From Anaerolineales bacterium UBA5069 (GTDB taxonomy: Bacteria > Chloroflexota > Anaerolineae > Caldilineales > Caldilineaceae), in NCBI GenBank assembly GCA_002415895.1, contig DIAV01000241.1, positions 14,146-20,274 on the forward strand: a stretch of 6,129 nucleotides of DNA, in the 5' to 3' direction. Shown in pieces: positions 1-6,110 of the stretch. Every line of letters begins with the position of its first letter. Position 1 is the stretch's first letter. The notes under the pieces are model-generated. The model saw only the letters and a list, made by a program, of their open reading frames with translations, was not told where the DNA came from and ran no database searches. Both the position numbers and the translations under genes were made by a program.

Positions 1-272
1 TGGGTGTCCCAGCCGCCGCGGCGCAGCACGTGGTAGCCCTGCATGGTTTTGTAGCGCGGGAAGATATCTTTAAAAGCGCGCGCGAGTACGTGGTGGATGC
101 CCGGGCGGCCGTTGGCGGTGGGCGGCCCTTCGTGGAAGACGTAGGCGGGCCCGCCGGCGCGCTCCTGCATGGAGCGATGGAAGACATTGCGCGCGCGCCA
201 GAGTTCGAGCACGCGTTCTTCCATCGCCGGGTAACTGACACTGGCTTTTACTTCGCTGAATTTGGTTGTCAT
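1..272 (-). CDS. ileS: Isoleucyl-tRNA synthetase, N-terminal part (runs off the window)
   Basis: This class I aminoacyl-tRNA synthetase charges tRNA-Ile with isoleucine in the cytoplasm. Only the first 90 codons are present, because the reading frame is still open at base 1. It begins MTTKFSEVKASVSYPAMEER. Residues 47-61 read FHEGPPTANGRPGIH then H, the ATP-binding signature, with GIHH (58-61) as the HIGH motif. FKDIFPRYKTMQGYHVL (68-83) and GGWDT (86-90) follow, both typical of IleRS. From memory, the GIHH form and the surrounding wording resemble the clade shared by Bacteroidetes and other bacteria with eukaryote-like IleRS, as opposed to the E. coli form. ATG at 272 is chosen because a GGAG Shine-Dalgarno (281-284) lies 8 nt upstream and the N-terminus aligns with family starts. 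It lies 154 bases after the antiporter stop codon on the same strand and is probably the last known member of the T-box operon. Confidence 0.95.
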   Translation of the reverse strand, partial: MTTKFSEVKASVSYPAMEERVLELWRARNVFHRSMQERAGGPAYVFHEGPPTANGRPGIHHVLARAFKDIFPRYKTMQGYHVLRRGGWDT

Positions 273-426
273 TTGTTGTTCTCCGGGCTGCTAACCGCCC
301 TGTGTGTGGGCGATCTAAGCGCCCCATCGTGCATCTTAACCAATCATGTTCGTTCAATAGGGGCAGTCACCAAGATTGCGGTGGTGGGTGATTGAAACCG
401 CTGCTGTGCAGGCTGCGTCCCTGTCC
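273..426 (-). promoter_or_regulatory. ileS leader / antiporter-ileS intergenic region with competing GC hairpins
   Basis: This 154-base gap separates the antiporter stop from the ileS start. Read on the minus strand it has four short GC arms just before the Shine-Dalgarno: GGGCG (320-324), CGCCC (308-312), GGGCGG (295-300) and GCCC (285-288). The second arm can pair with the first or the third, and the third can also pair with the fourth, so alternative folds near the ribosome site are possible. No T-run follows any of them, so none is a standard intrinsic terminator. A weak TTGAAC / TAAGAT pair with poor spacing lies upstream (about 340-360), and I do not call it a promoter. Function is unknown: it could be a processing site, a translational control element or a secondary promoter region. 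Confidence 0.3.
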
Positions 427-2481
427 TCACTCCATGCGCGTGAAACCGGCCTCGTCCAACTCAGCCGCCGCCAAATCCTCGCTTGTGAGCGGGGCCAACA
501 GCAGTGCCGTCTCGGCAATTTCCACCGGCGTGCCAATCAGCCCAACAATGTCGCCCTCCACAAACCCCGTTTCAGATTTGGGGTTGGGTATGACGCGTCC
601 CTTGCGCACCAGCGCAATGACCGAAGCACCCGTCAATGCGCGCAGATTTGCTTCACGCAGGCTCTTGCCCACCACAGTGCTGCTGCCTTCCACAGGCTGC
701 CAGGCAATCTCCACCCCGCGTGCGGCGGTAATCAGTTGGTCCAGCACGTGGGCATGCTTTCCGTCATCCACGGCGGCGTAGGCATCACTGCGCACGGCGT
801 CTACATACTGCTGAATGCGCCCCGGGGCGTAGTTAAGCGTTAACAGCGCGTGGCGCACAATTTCAAGGCCACCCTCCAACTCGGGGTGGATGATGTGATG
901 CGCGCCATGCAGCGCCAGCCGCTGCACACCCGCTTCGGTGGACGCGCGTGCAATAATGGGCAGTTCGGGGGCCATGACGTGCGCTGCGCCCACCACAAGC
1001 TGCGTCGTCACCTCATTCGAGGTCGTGACGACCAGCGCGTGCGCGTGGTCAATGCCCGTGTAATTCAGAATCTCCGAATTGGCCGCATCGCCAAAGAGTG
1101 TGGGGATGCCTGCCTTCTGCATTTCACTCGCCCGCACTGCGTCCGATTCCACAACCAGAAAAGGGTACTCCAGTTGCGCGAGCACGCGCCCCATGTGCTT
1201 GCCCACGCGCCCGTGGCCTACGATGATGACGTGGTCGCGCATGCCATGTGGCCCCATATCGGGCATGGGCCCCGCTTTGTCAAGCAGTCTCCAGAACCAC
1301 GGCACCTTCTTGAGCACACGTACGGCCACTGGAATGCCCGAGAACATGAGCGGGTTGATCATGATCGAGAGCACGGCGGCTGCCAGAATCAGCCCGTACT
1401 GCTCTGTGCTCAGAATGCCCAGCGAAACGCCTGCCGAACCCAGCAGGAAGGAGAATTCGCCAATTTGGCTGAGCCCAGCCGCCACCACCAGCATGGTTTG
1501 CGCCGAGGCAGGCAGTACAAGGCCCAGCAGCAGATTGATGAAGGTCTTGCCAACCACCACGAGCGCCGTCACTGCCAGCACTTGCCCAATGTTCTGCCAA
1601 ACCACAATCGGGTTGACCAACATGCCCACAGAGACGAAAAAGAGCACCGAAAAGACGTCGCGGAAGGGAATTACCTCCGCGCCTACCTGATGGCCGATCT
1701 CCGATTCGCCAATCACCACGCCCGCCAGGAATGCGCCCAGCGCCAGCGAAATGCCAAAGAGTTCGGCCGCGCCAAAGGCTGTGCCCAGCGCCAGTGCCAT
1801 AATTGCCAGGATGAAGAGCTCGCGCGAGCGCGTGAGCGCAATCTTGTTGAGCAGCCAGGGCATGGCGCGTGCGCCCAAAAAGAGCATGATCGCCACGAAT
1901 ACGCCTGTGGTCAGAATCACCCGGCCTAACTCAAGCCAGATGTTGTTGCCACTGCTGCCGCTGCCCACGAGTGCAGGCAGCAGTACGAGGATGGCAACTG
2001 TGGCCAGATCCTCCAGCACAAGCCAGCCAATCGCCACGCGGCCGTGAATGGTGTTGGTGTGTCCGTGATCAGCCAGCCCGCGCAGCAGCACCACAGTGCT
2101 GGCTATGGAGATGGAGAGCCCCAGCACCAGCCCTGCACCGACCGACCAGCCCCACAGGCGCGTGAGCCCAAAGCCCATCAATGTGCCCAGCGTAATTTGC
2201 AGAATGGCGCCAGGGATTGCGATCTTGCGCACGGACCAGAGGTCCTTGAGCGAGAAGTGAAGGCCTACGCCGAACATCATGAAGATGACGCCCATCTCGG
2301 CCAGTTGGCTAATGGCGTTGCTGTCGCCCACAAAGCCGGGCGTAAACGGTCCAATCACCAGACCTGCAGCCAGGTAGCCAACGAGTGCAGGCAGCCCCAG
2401 CCGGCTCGCGGCAGCCCCGCCCACAAAGGCAACCAACAAGGCCATGGTAATGGTGGCAAGCAGGGCAAAATCGCTGTGCAT
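427..2481 (-). CDS. Kef/YbaL-type monovalent cation:proton antiporter (CPA2) with C-terminal RCK module
   Basis: This is an inner-membrane secondary transporter expected to exchange K+ or Na+ for protons. The 684 residues start with a CPA2 exchanger domain (about 8-385) of roughly 12 hydrophobic segments. FMMFGVGLHFSLKDL (67-81) and STVVLLRGL (128-136) are close to E. coli YbaL as I remember it. WLVLEDLA (153-160) carries the acidic pair E157-D158 at the expected ion-binding place. An RCK_N/TrkA-N Rossmann domain follows (about 415-530), with GHGRVG (422-427) and E445 after beta-2, fit to bind NAD(H) or another nucleotide. An RCK_C-like domain comes next (about 590-660) and then an acidic tail. 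KefB/KefC-specific glutathione gating cannot be assigned. ATG at 2481 has a weak GGGA (2487-2490) 5 nt upstream and lies 30 bases after the alaX stop, which supports cotranscription. The ion it moves and its link to tRNA charging are unknown. Confidence 0.93.
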   Translation of the reverse strand: MHSDFALLATITMALLVAFVGGAAASRLGLPALVGYLAAGLVIGPFTPGFVGDSNAISQLAEMGVIFMMFGVGLHFSLKDLWSVRKIAIPGAILQITLGTLMGFGLTRLWGWSVGAGLVLGLSISIASTVVLLRGLADHGHTNTIHGRVAIGWLVLEDLATVAILVLLPALVGSGSSGNNIWLELGRVILTTGVFVAIMLFLGARAMPWLLNKIALTRSRELFILAIMALALGTAFGAAELFGISLALGAFLAGVVIGESEIGHQVGAEVIPFRDVFSVLFFVSVGMLVNPIVVWQNIGQVLAVTALVVVGKTFINLLLGLVLPASAQTMLVVAAGLSQIGEFSFLLGSAGVSLGILSTEQYGLILAAAVLSIMINPLMFSGIPVAVRVLKKVPWFWRLLDKAGPMPDMGPHGMRDHVIIVGHGRVGKHMGRVLAQLEYPFLVVESDAVRASEMQKAGIPTLFGDAANSEILNYTGIDHAHALVVTTSNEVTTQLVVGAAHVMAPELPIIARASTEAGVQRLALHGAHHIIHPELEGGLEIVRHALLTLNYAPGRIQQYVDAVRSDAYAAVDDGKHAHVLDQLITAARGVEIAWQPVEGSSTVVGKSLREANLRALTGASVIALVRKGRVIPNPKSETGFVEGDIVGLIGTPVEIAETALLLAPLTSEDLAAAELDEAGFTRME

Positions 2482-2511
2482 GGTTTTCCCGGGTGGTGAG
2501 TGAAGTGTTGC

Positions 2512-3237
2512 TCAAGCCGTAAGCCGTAAGTAGATGCGCTTGTTAATTGCGCCTTTGCTCTTGTAATCCACAATGCGGATTGGGCCTACTTCACGCGTGT
2601 TGTGGACGTGGGTGCCGCCGTCGGCCTGCAAATCCAGCCCGATGATCTCGAAGGTGCGTACCGCGGCAATGTCCGGCGGCAGCAGGTTGATTTTGGTGCG
2701 GATGAGGTCGGGTATCTGGAAGGCCTGCGCGCGCGGCAGCATCTGCGTGCGCGTATCGCGTGCCACCTGCACCTCCACATTGCAGGCTGCCTCAATCTTG
2801 TCAATCAGTTCGCGGCTCATGGCGGCGAACTCGAAATCCATGCGCCCCTCGCCGGGGTCCATGTTGCCGCCCGTTACCTGCGCGCCGTAATCGCGCCAAA
2901 CAACGCCGCAGAGGATGTGCATGGCTGTGTGCGTGCGCATGAGGCGATAGCGGCGCTCCCAATCCAGCGCGCCCTGCACGGCGTCTCCGCGTGAGCATTC
3001 CAGCGGCTGCGCGAGCAAATGCCAGATGCAATCTCCTTCTTTCTTCATGCCCACAACATCCACGTGCGCGCCCCCAACCGCCAATGTGCCCAGGTCGTGT
3101 GGCTGGCCGCCACCGCCGGGATAAAAGGCGGTTTGATTCAATGCCGCGCGTGCGCCGTTCGCGGTCGTTTCAACCGCTTCCACGGTCGCGTCAAAGCTGC
3201 GCAGGTAGGCGTCGTCGTAGTAGAGCAGGTGTGTCAT
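2512..3237 (-). CDS. AlaX-type alanyl-tRNA editing protein (AlaX-M-like)
   Basis: This stand-alone homologue of the AlaRS editing domain is expected to deacylate mischarged tRNA, classically Ser-tRNA(Ala) or Gly-tRNA(Ala), in trans. The 241 residues include an N-terminal barrel with QTAFYPGGGGQPHDLG (35-50), the AlaRS/AlaX-M signature. The zinc motif HTAMH has H103 and H107, followed by GGNMDPGEGRMDFEF (123-137). The C-terminal DGGTHVHNTREVG (206-218) carries H210. Family members usually have Cys four residues before this last His, but here it is D206. ATG at 3237 is chosen because the frame upstream of it, open to 3363, is occupied by the T-box terminator and antiterminator. The N-terminus MTHLLYYDDAYLRSFDATV also matches AlaX starts. 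A weak GGAAAG lies 9 nt upstream. It is first in the T-box operon, 30 bases before the antiporter gene. The amino acid and tRNA specificity cannot be read from the sequence. Confidence 0.9.
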   Translation of the reverse strand: MTHLLYYDDAYLRSFDATVEAVETTANGARAALNQTAFYPGGGGQPHDLGTLAVGGAHVDVVGMKKEGDCIWHLLAQPLECSRGDAVQGALDWERRYRLMRTHTAMHILCGVVWRDYGAQVTGGNMDPGEGRMDFEFAAMSRELIDKIEAACNVEVQVARDTRTQMLPRAQAFQIPDLIRTKINLLPPDIAAVRTFEIIGLDLQADGGTHVHNTREVGPIRIVDYKSKGAINKRIYLRLTA

Positions 3238-3257
3238 GGAAGGCGTCTTTCCGCACC

Positions 3258-3289
3258 AATAAAATAACCCGTCCCCAACTGGGGACGGG
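3258..3289 (-). terminator. T-box regulated intrinsic terminator
   Basis: On the minus strand, CCCGTCCCC (3281-3289), loop AGTT (3277-3280) and GGGGACGGG (3268-3276) form a perfect 9-bp hairpin followed by TTATTTTATT (3258-3267). Its 5' arm is the same sequence that completes the antiterminator, so the two folds exclude each other. This is the standard T-box switch: uncharged tRNA stabilises the antiterminator and transcription continues into alaX, whose start is 21 nt downstream. Confidence 0.95.
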
Positions 3290-3525
3290 CTCAAGAGTCC
3301 GCGGTGCCACCCCGATTCCTGCGCAGAACGCAGGCGCTCGTTGTTGTGCGTGTAACGGGGCACAGCCGGCGACGCCTACAGGGCAGCACTGCTGCCGTTG
3401 GGGTCGCTGCTCCGGAGTGATCTTCGGCGCTTGCGTCACCGTCCGGCTTCCACCATCCCGGGCTCGCTGAGGAACGCATGTGCGCGTACTCGTCTCCATC
3501 AGGGCAATTCATCTGTAAAAGCAAT
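3258..3525 (-). ncRNA. T-box riboswitch leader, isoleucine (AUC) specifier
   Basis: This leader RNA senses uncharged tRNA and controls read-through into alaX and the genes behind it. Stem I has the loop-E strand AGTA (3487-3490) opposite GAA (3423-3425), a base stem GGAG/CTCC (3494-3497 with 3414-3417), the distal AGCGA bulge (3464-3468) and the apical GGATGGTG (3451-3458). After GAAG, the specifier ATC lies at 3419-3421 and is followed by a purine, which reads as isoleucine. A stem II hairpin GGCAGC/GCTGCC (3382-3396) and a stem III hairpin CCTGCG/CGCAGG (3318-3334) follow. The T-box proper, GGGGTGGCACCGCGG, is at 3299-3313. In the antiterminator, GGGG (3310-3313) pairs with CCCC (3281-3284) and GCGG (3299-3302) with CCGU (3285-3288), leaving TGGCACC (3303-3309) as the bulge that binds the tRNA 3' end. 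The region is noncoding although a frame stays open across part of it. Confidence 0.95.
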
Positions 3526-3530
3526 AGGGC

Positions 3531-3559
3531 ATTCTAGCATGGGGTGGGGCTTAAGTCAA
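3531..3559 (-). promoter_or_regulatory. Sigma-70-type promoter of the T-box operon
   Basis: On the minus strand the -35 box TTGACT (3554-3559) and the -10 box TAGAAT (3531-3536) are separated by exactly 17 bp. The -10 box is extended by TGC directly upstream. Each box matches consensus at 5 of 6 positions. Initiation would fall near 3525, just before stem I of the T-box, which fits the expected leader 5' end. Confidence 0.85.
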
Positions 3560-3629
3560 GGAATTTTGCAGCCGGCGAAGCAGCCAGCCAAAGTCGTGCG
3601 CGCACCGGCCCAATCGTCTCTGCAAATGC

Positions 3630-3643
3630 GGGTCGAACGACCC
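3630..3643. promoter_or_regulatory. Palindrome between the divergent promoters, possible operator
   Basis: GGGTCGAACGACCC has perfect 6-bp arms around a central AA. It ends one base upstream of the proposed gap -35 box and lies about 70 bp upstream of the T-box operon promoter. The position suits a dimeric regulator of gap. The sequence has no T-run and lies upstream of the predicted gap transcript, so a terminator role is unlikely. No regulator family is recognised. Confidence 0.35.
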
Positions 3644-3644
3644 T

Positions 3645-3673
3645 CTGCACTTTTGCGCACGTTGTGATACACT
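3645..3673 (+). promoter_or_regulatory. Putative gap promoter (extended -10)
   Basis: TACACT (3668-3673) matches the -10 consensus at 4 of 6 positions and is preceded by TGA, giving an extended -10 element. The hexamer CTGCAC (3645-3650), 17 bp upstream, is a poor -35 box. The predicted start near 3680 gives a leader of about 98 nt. The leader begins with a GC-rich hairpin: GCGCGC 3684-3689 pairs with 3709-3714 and GG 3681-3682 with CC 3715-3716, leaving one bulged T. Confidence 0.5.
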
Positions 3674-3764
3674 AGCAGGCGGTGCGCGCCGGTTTTGCAC
3701 TGCGCGCCGCGCGCCCGCAACAGAGCAAGCAGACCATTTTCGGTTTTCAATTTCTATACCCCAA

Positions 3765-3770
3765 AAGGAG
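3765..3770 (+). promoter_or_regulatory. Strong Shine-Dalgarno that fixes the gap start
   Basis: AAGGAG ends 8 nt before ATG 3779. This is the strongest ribosome site in the window and decides between 3779 and an earlier in-frame ATG at 3695, whose added residues are not GAPDH-like. Confidence 0.9.
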
Positions 3771-3778
3771 TCTTTCGC

Positions 3779-4789
3779 ATGGCTACCCGTATTGGCATTA
3801 ATGGCTTTGGCCGCATTGGCCGTCAGGTTACCAAGGCACTCTTCGAGAACCACGCCGGTGAGTTTGATCTGGTTGCCGTCAACGACCTGAGCGACGTCAA
3901 CACCAACGCCCACCTCTTCAAGTATGACAGCTCCTACGGCATCTTCGACGGCTCCGTTGAGGTTGACGGCGGCGACATCATGATCAACGGCGACCGCGTC
4001 AAGGTGCTGGCCGAGCGCGACCCGAGCAAGCTCCCCTGGGGTGACCTGGGCGTTGACCTTGTCATCGAGAGCACGGGCATCTTCACCGACCGCGAGAAGG
4101 CAGCCCTGCACATTCAGGGTGGCGCCAAGAAGGTGATCATTTCCGCCCCCGCCAAGGGTGAGGACCTGACCATCGTCATGGGCGTCAACGAGGACAAGTA
4201 CGATCCGGCCAAGCACCAGATCGTCTCCAATGCCTCCTGCACCACCAACTGCCTCGCCCCCGCTGCCAAGGTCCTCAACGACCTCTGCGGCATTGAGCAG
4301 GGCCTTATGACAACAATTCACTCCTACACCAACGACCAGCGCATTCTGGACCTGGTGCACAAGGACCTGCGCCGCGCGCGTGCCGCCGCCATCAGCATGA
4401 TCCCGACGACCACCGGCGCCGCCAAGGCCATTTCGCTGGTTCTGCCCGAACTCAAGGGCAAGCTCGACGGCTACTCCATGCGCGTCCCCACCCCCACAGT
4501 CTCGGTAGTGGACTTTGTGGCCAATGTCAAGAATCCCGTCTCGACGGAAGAGTTGCTGGCCGCGTATGACGCCGCTGCCGCCGGCCCCATGAAGGGCATT
4601 CTGGCCGTCAGCCGCGAACCGCTGGTGAGCGTTGACTTCAAGGGCAACTCCCACAGCAGCATCATCGACGCCGACTACACCAAGGTGTACGGCAGCATGG
4701 TCAAGATTCTCACCTGGTACGACAACGAGTGGGCCTACTCCGTGCGTGTGACAGACCTGGCCGCGTACATGGTCAGCAAGGGCATCTAA
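3779..4789 (+). CDS. gap: Glyceraldehyde-3-phosphate dehydrogenase, type I
   Basis: This cytoplasmic glycolytic enzyme oxidises and phosphorylates glyceraldehyde 3-phosphate to 1,3-bisphosphoglycerate. The 336 residues are the usual full length. The NAD-binding domain opens with INGFGRIGR (7-15). D36 in VAVNDL lies after beta-2, where an acidic residue favours NAD over NADP. The catalytic site SNASCTTNC (150-158) has nucleophile C154, and HSYTNDQ (181-187) gives the base H181. [17 protein letters not shown] and WYDNEWAYS (313-321) are further family signatures. Where many NAD enzymes have DLPHKD, this one has DLVHKD (191-196), a mild change next to the cofactor site. It stands opposite the T-box operon and is followed after 119 bases by pgk, with a terminator-like hairpin between them. 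Codon use is strongly C-ending (for example AAC, AAG, ATC), as expected for a highly expressed gene. Confidence 0.98.
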   Translation: MATRIGINGFGRIGRQVTKALFENHAGEFDLVAVNDLSDVNTNAHLFKYDSSYGIFDGSVEVDGGDIMINGDRVKVLAERDPSKLPWGDLGVDLVIESTGIFTDREKAALHIQGGAKKVIISAPAKGEDLTIVMGVNEDKYDPAKHQIVSNASCTTNCLAPAAKVLNDLCGIEQGLMTTIHSYTNDQRILDLVHKDLRRARAAAISMIPTTTGAAKAISLVLPELKGKLDGYSMRVPTPTVSVVDFVANVKNPVSTEELLAAYDAAAAGPMKGILAVSREPLVSVDFKGNSHSSIIDADYTKVYGSMVKILTWYDNEWAYSVRVTDLAAYMVSKGI

Positions 4790-4802
4790 GCGCAACTGAA
4801 TG

Positions 4803-4850
4803 GCTGCGGGCGACAGAGACAATCTGTCGTCCTGTCGTCCGCAGCTTTTT
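4803..4850 (+). terminator. Intrinsic terminator/attenuator between gap and pgk
   Basis: GCTGCGGGCGACAG (4803-4816) pairs with CTGTCGTCCGCAGC (4832-4845) over 14 positions with one G-U wobble and is followed by TTTTT (4846-4850). The loop contains a second copy of CTGTCGTC (4824-4831) in tandem with the one in the 3' arm (4832-4839), so a shorter inner hairpin with loop AGACAAT can form instead. No convincing promoter is seen between 4851 and pgk, so partial read-through probably supplies pgk, with the hairpin also protecting the gap mRNA 3' end. Confidence 0.8.
4824..4839 (+). repeat. 8-bp tandem duplication in the terminator arm
   Basis: CTGTCGTC occurs twice back to back. Removing one copy would restore a simple 14-bp stem with a 7-nt loop, so the second copy looks like a slippage insertion into an older, tighter hairpin. 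Confidence 0.85.
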
Positions 4851-4908
4851 CCCTGCCCCACTGCGCGCCGCACTGCTGCGTGCAGCCCCGTTTGAAAGGC
4901 ATAGCGAA

Positions 4909-6084
4909 ATGAACAAAATGACGATCCGCGACGTGGATTGGCAGGGTAAAAAAGCCCTCGTCCGCGTCGATTTCAATGTACCCCTGAGCGGCGGCGTGAT
5001 CACGGATGACACGCGCATGCGCGCGGCCCTGCCCACCATCAAGTATCTGCTGGACAACGGCGCCGCGGTCATCCTCATGAGCCATCTGGGCCGCCCCAAG
5101 GATGGGCCGGATCCCAAGTACAGCATGAAGGTGACTGCTGATCACCTGGCCGAGCTGATTAGCGCCCCCGTGCACTTTGTGGGCGAGACGGTTGGCCTCG
5201 AGGCCGAAGCCGCCGCCGCCGAGCTCCAACCCGGCGCAGTGCTGGTGCTGGAGAACACACGCTTTATTAAGGGCGAGACCAAGAACGACCAGGCCATGGC
5301 CGAGCAACTGGGCCGCCTGGGCGATGTCTTTGTGAATGATGCCTTTGGCAGCGCGCACCGCGCCCATGCCAGCACCGAAGGTGTGGCGCAGCACCTGCCC
5401 GCCGTCGCCGGCTTCCTTATGGAGAAGGAGCTTGAATACCTGGGCGGCGCGCTGGAAGATCCCAAACACCCCTTCGTCGCCATCATGGGCGGCGCCAAGG
5501 TGAGCGACAAGATCGCCGTGATTGAATCGCTGCTGACCAAGGTTGATGTGATCCTGATTGGCGGCGGCATGGCCAACACCTTCCTCGCCGCGCAGGGTTA
5601 CGGCATGGGCAAGAGCCTGGTGGAAACAGAGGCGCTCGAACAGGCGCGCAGCCTCATGCAAACGGGCGCGGGCCAGATTGAGCTGCCAGTGGATTTTGTG
5701 GTTGCTTCCGCCTTTGCCGACGACGCCGAATCACGCGTTGTCAGCGTGGACGAAGTGCCCGCCGAGTGGAGGGCGCTGGACATTGGCCCCGCCACCATCG
5801 CGCATTATGCCAACCGCCTCGCCGGCGCAAAGACAGTGGTCTGGAATGGCCCCATGGGCGTCTTCGAGATGCCGGCCTTTGCCAAGGGCACAGTCGCCAT
5901 TGCCGAGATTCTGGCCGGGCTGAAGGATGCTGTGACCATCATCGGCGGCGGCGACAGCGCTGCAGCCGTGGCGCAGGCCGGGCTTGAGGAGAAGATGTCC
6001 CACGTGAGCACGGGCGGCGGCGCCAGCCTTGAATTCCTTGAAGGCAAGGTGTTGCCCGGCGTGGCGGCGCTGGCGGACAAGTAG
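4909..6084 (+). CDS. pgk: Phosphoglycerate kinase
   Basis: This enzyme transfers phosphate from 1,3-bisphosphoglycerate to ADP, giving 3-phosphoglycerate and ATP. It uses the product of the gene upstream. The 391 residues are normal for bacteria. The N-terminal substrate domain has RVDFNVP (19-25), SHLGRP (58-63), LENTRF (114-119) and [14 protein letters not shown] (143-156). The nucleotide domain has GGAKVSDKI (194-202), NGPMGVFE (313-320), GGGDS (346-350) and STGGGASLE (367-375). All expected substrate-binding Arg and Lys motifs are present, so it should be active. ATG 4909 is chosen because AAAGG (4895-4899) lies 9 nt upstream. ATG 4918, three codons later, is too far from it, and the in-frame extension upstream to 4729 overlaps gap and the hairpin. 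No terminator is visible in the 45 bases after the TAG stop. Confidence 0.98.
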   Translation: MNKMTIRDVDWQGKKALVRVDFNVPLSGGVITDDTRMRAALPTIKYLLDNGAAVILMSHLGRPKDGPDPKYSMKVTADHLAELISAPVHFVGETVGLEAEAAAAELQPGAVLVLENTRFIKGETKNDQAMAEQLGRLGDVFVNDAFGSAHRAHASTEGVAQHLPAVAGFLMEKELEYLGGALEDPKHPFVAIMGGAKVSDKIAVIESLLTKVDVILIGGGMANTFLAAQGYGMGKSLVETEALEQARSLMQTGAGQIELPVDFVVASAFADDAESRVVSVDEVPAEWRALDIGPATIAHYANRLAGAKTVVWNGPMGVFEMPAFAKGTVAIAEILAGLKDAVTIIGGGDSAAAVAQAGLEEKMSHVSTGGGASLEFLEGKVLPGVAALADK

Positions 6085-6110
6085 AAGGTTGCGTGGGGGG
6101 CTGGAGGACT

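Noticed and set aside
30..395. Small open frames on both strands over the ileS start (30-395 plus, 70-357 minus)
   Set aside because: The true frame here is ileS on the minus strand from 272, which shows the class I synthetase signature. The others lack any family pattern.
850..1929. A 359-codon plus-strand open frame opposite the antiporter gene
   Set aside because: It is rich in His, Arg, Gln and Asn with no domain pattern, as expected for the antisense of a GC-rich membrane-protein gene. The antiporter frame is fully convincing.
3238..3363. An in-frame N-terminal extension of the AlaX protein by 42 residues
   Set aside because: The extension would translate the T-box antiterminator and terminator, and the extra residues have no AlaX similarity. 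ATG 3237 gives the normal family N-terminus.
3299..3421. An alanine or aspartate T-box, given the AlaX neighbour and the possible GAT triplet after GAA
   Set aside because: No Ala codon (GCN) sits at the specifier position. GAT would shift the register, end in T and not fit the usual purine after the specifier. AUC followed by A fits the normal layout and matches ileS downstream. The discriminator mismatch keeps some doubt.
3551..4873. A 440-codon open frame on the minus strand opposite gap
   Set aside because: It mirrors the well-supported gap gene, arises from the C-rich third positions of that gene, has no recognisable domain, and runs into the gap-pgk hairpin and the divergent promoter region.
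4729..4908. A longer start for pgk, 60 codons upstream
   Set aside because: It overlaps the 3' end of gap in another frame and crosses the intergenic hairpin. The AAAGG site and the conserved PGK N-terminus support 4909.
4786..5661. A 291-codon minus-strand open frame opposite pgk
   Set aside because: It is the antisense shadow of a clearly functional pgk, with no independent start signal or domain.
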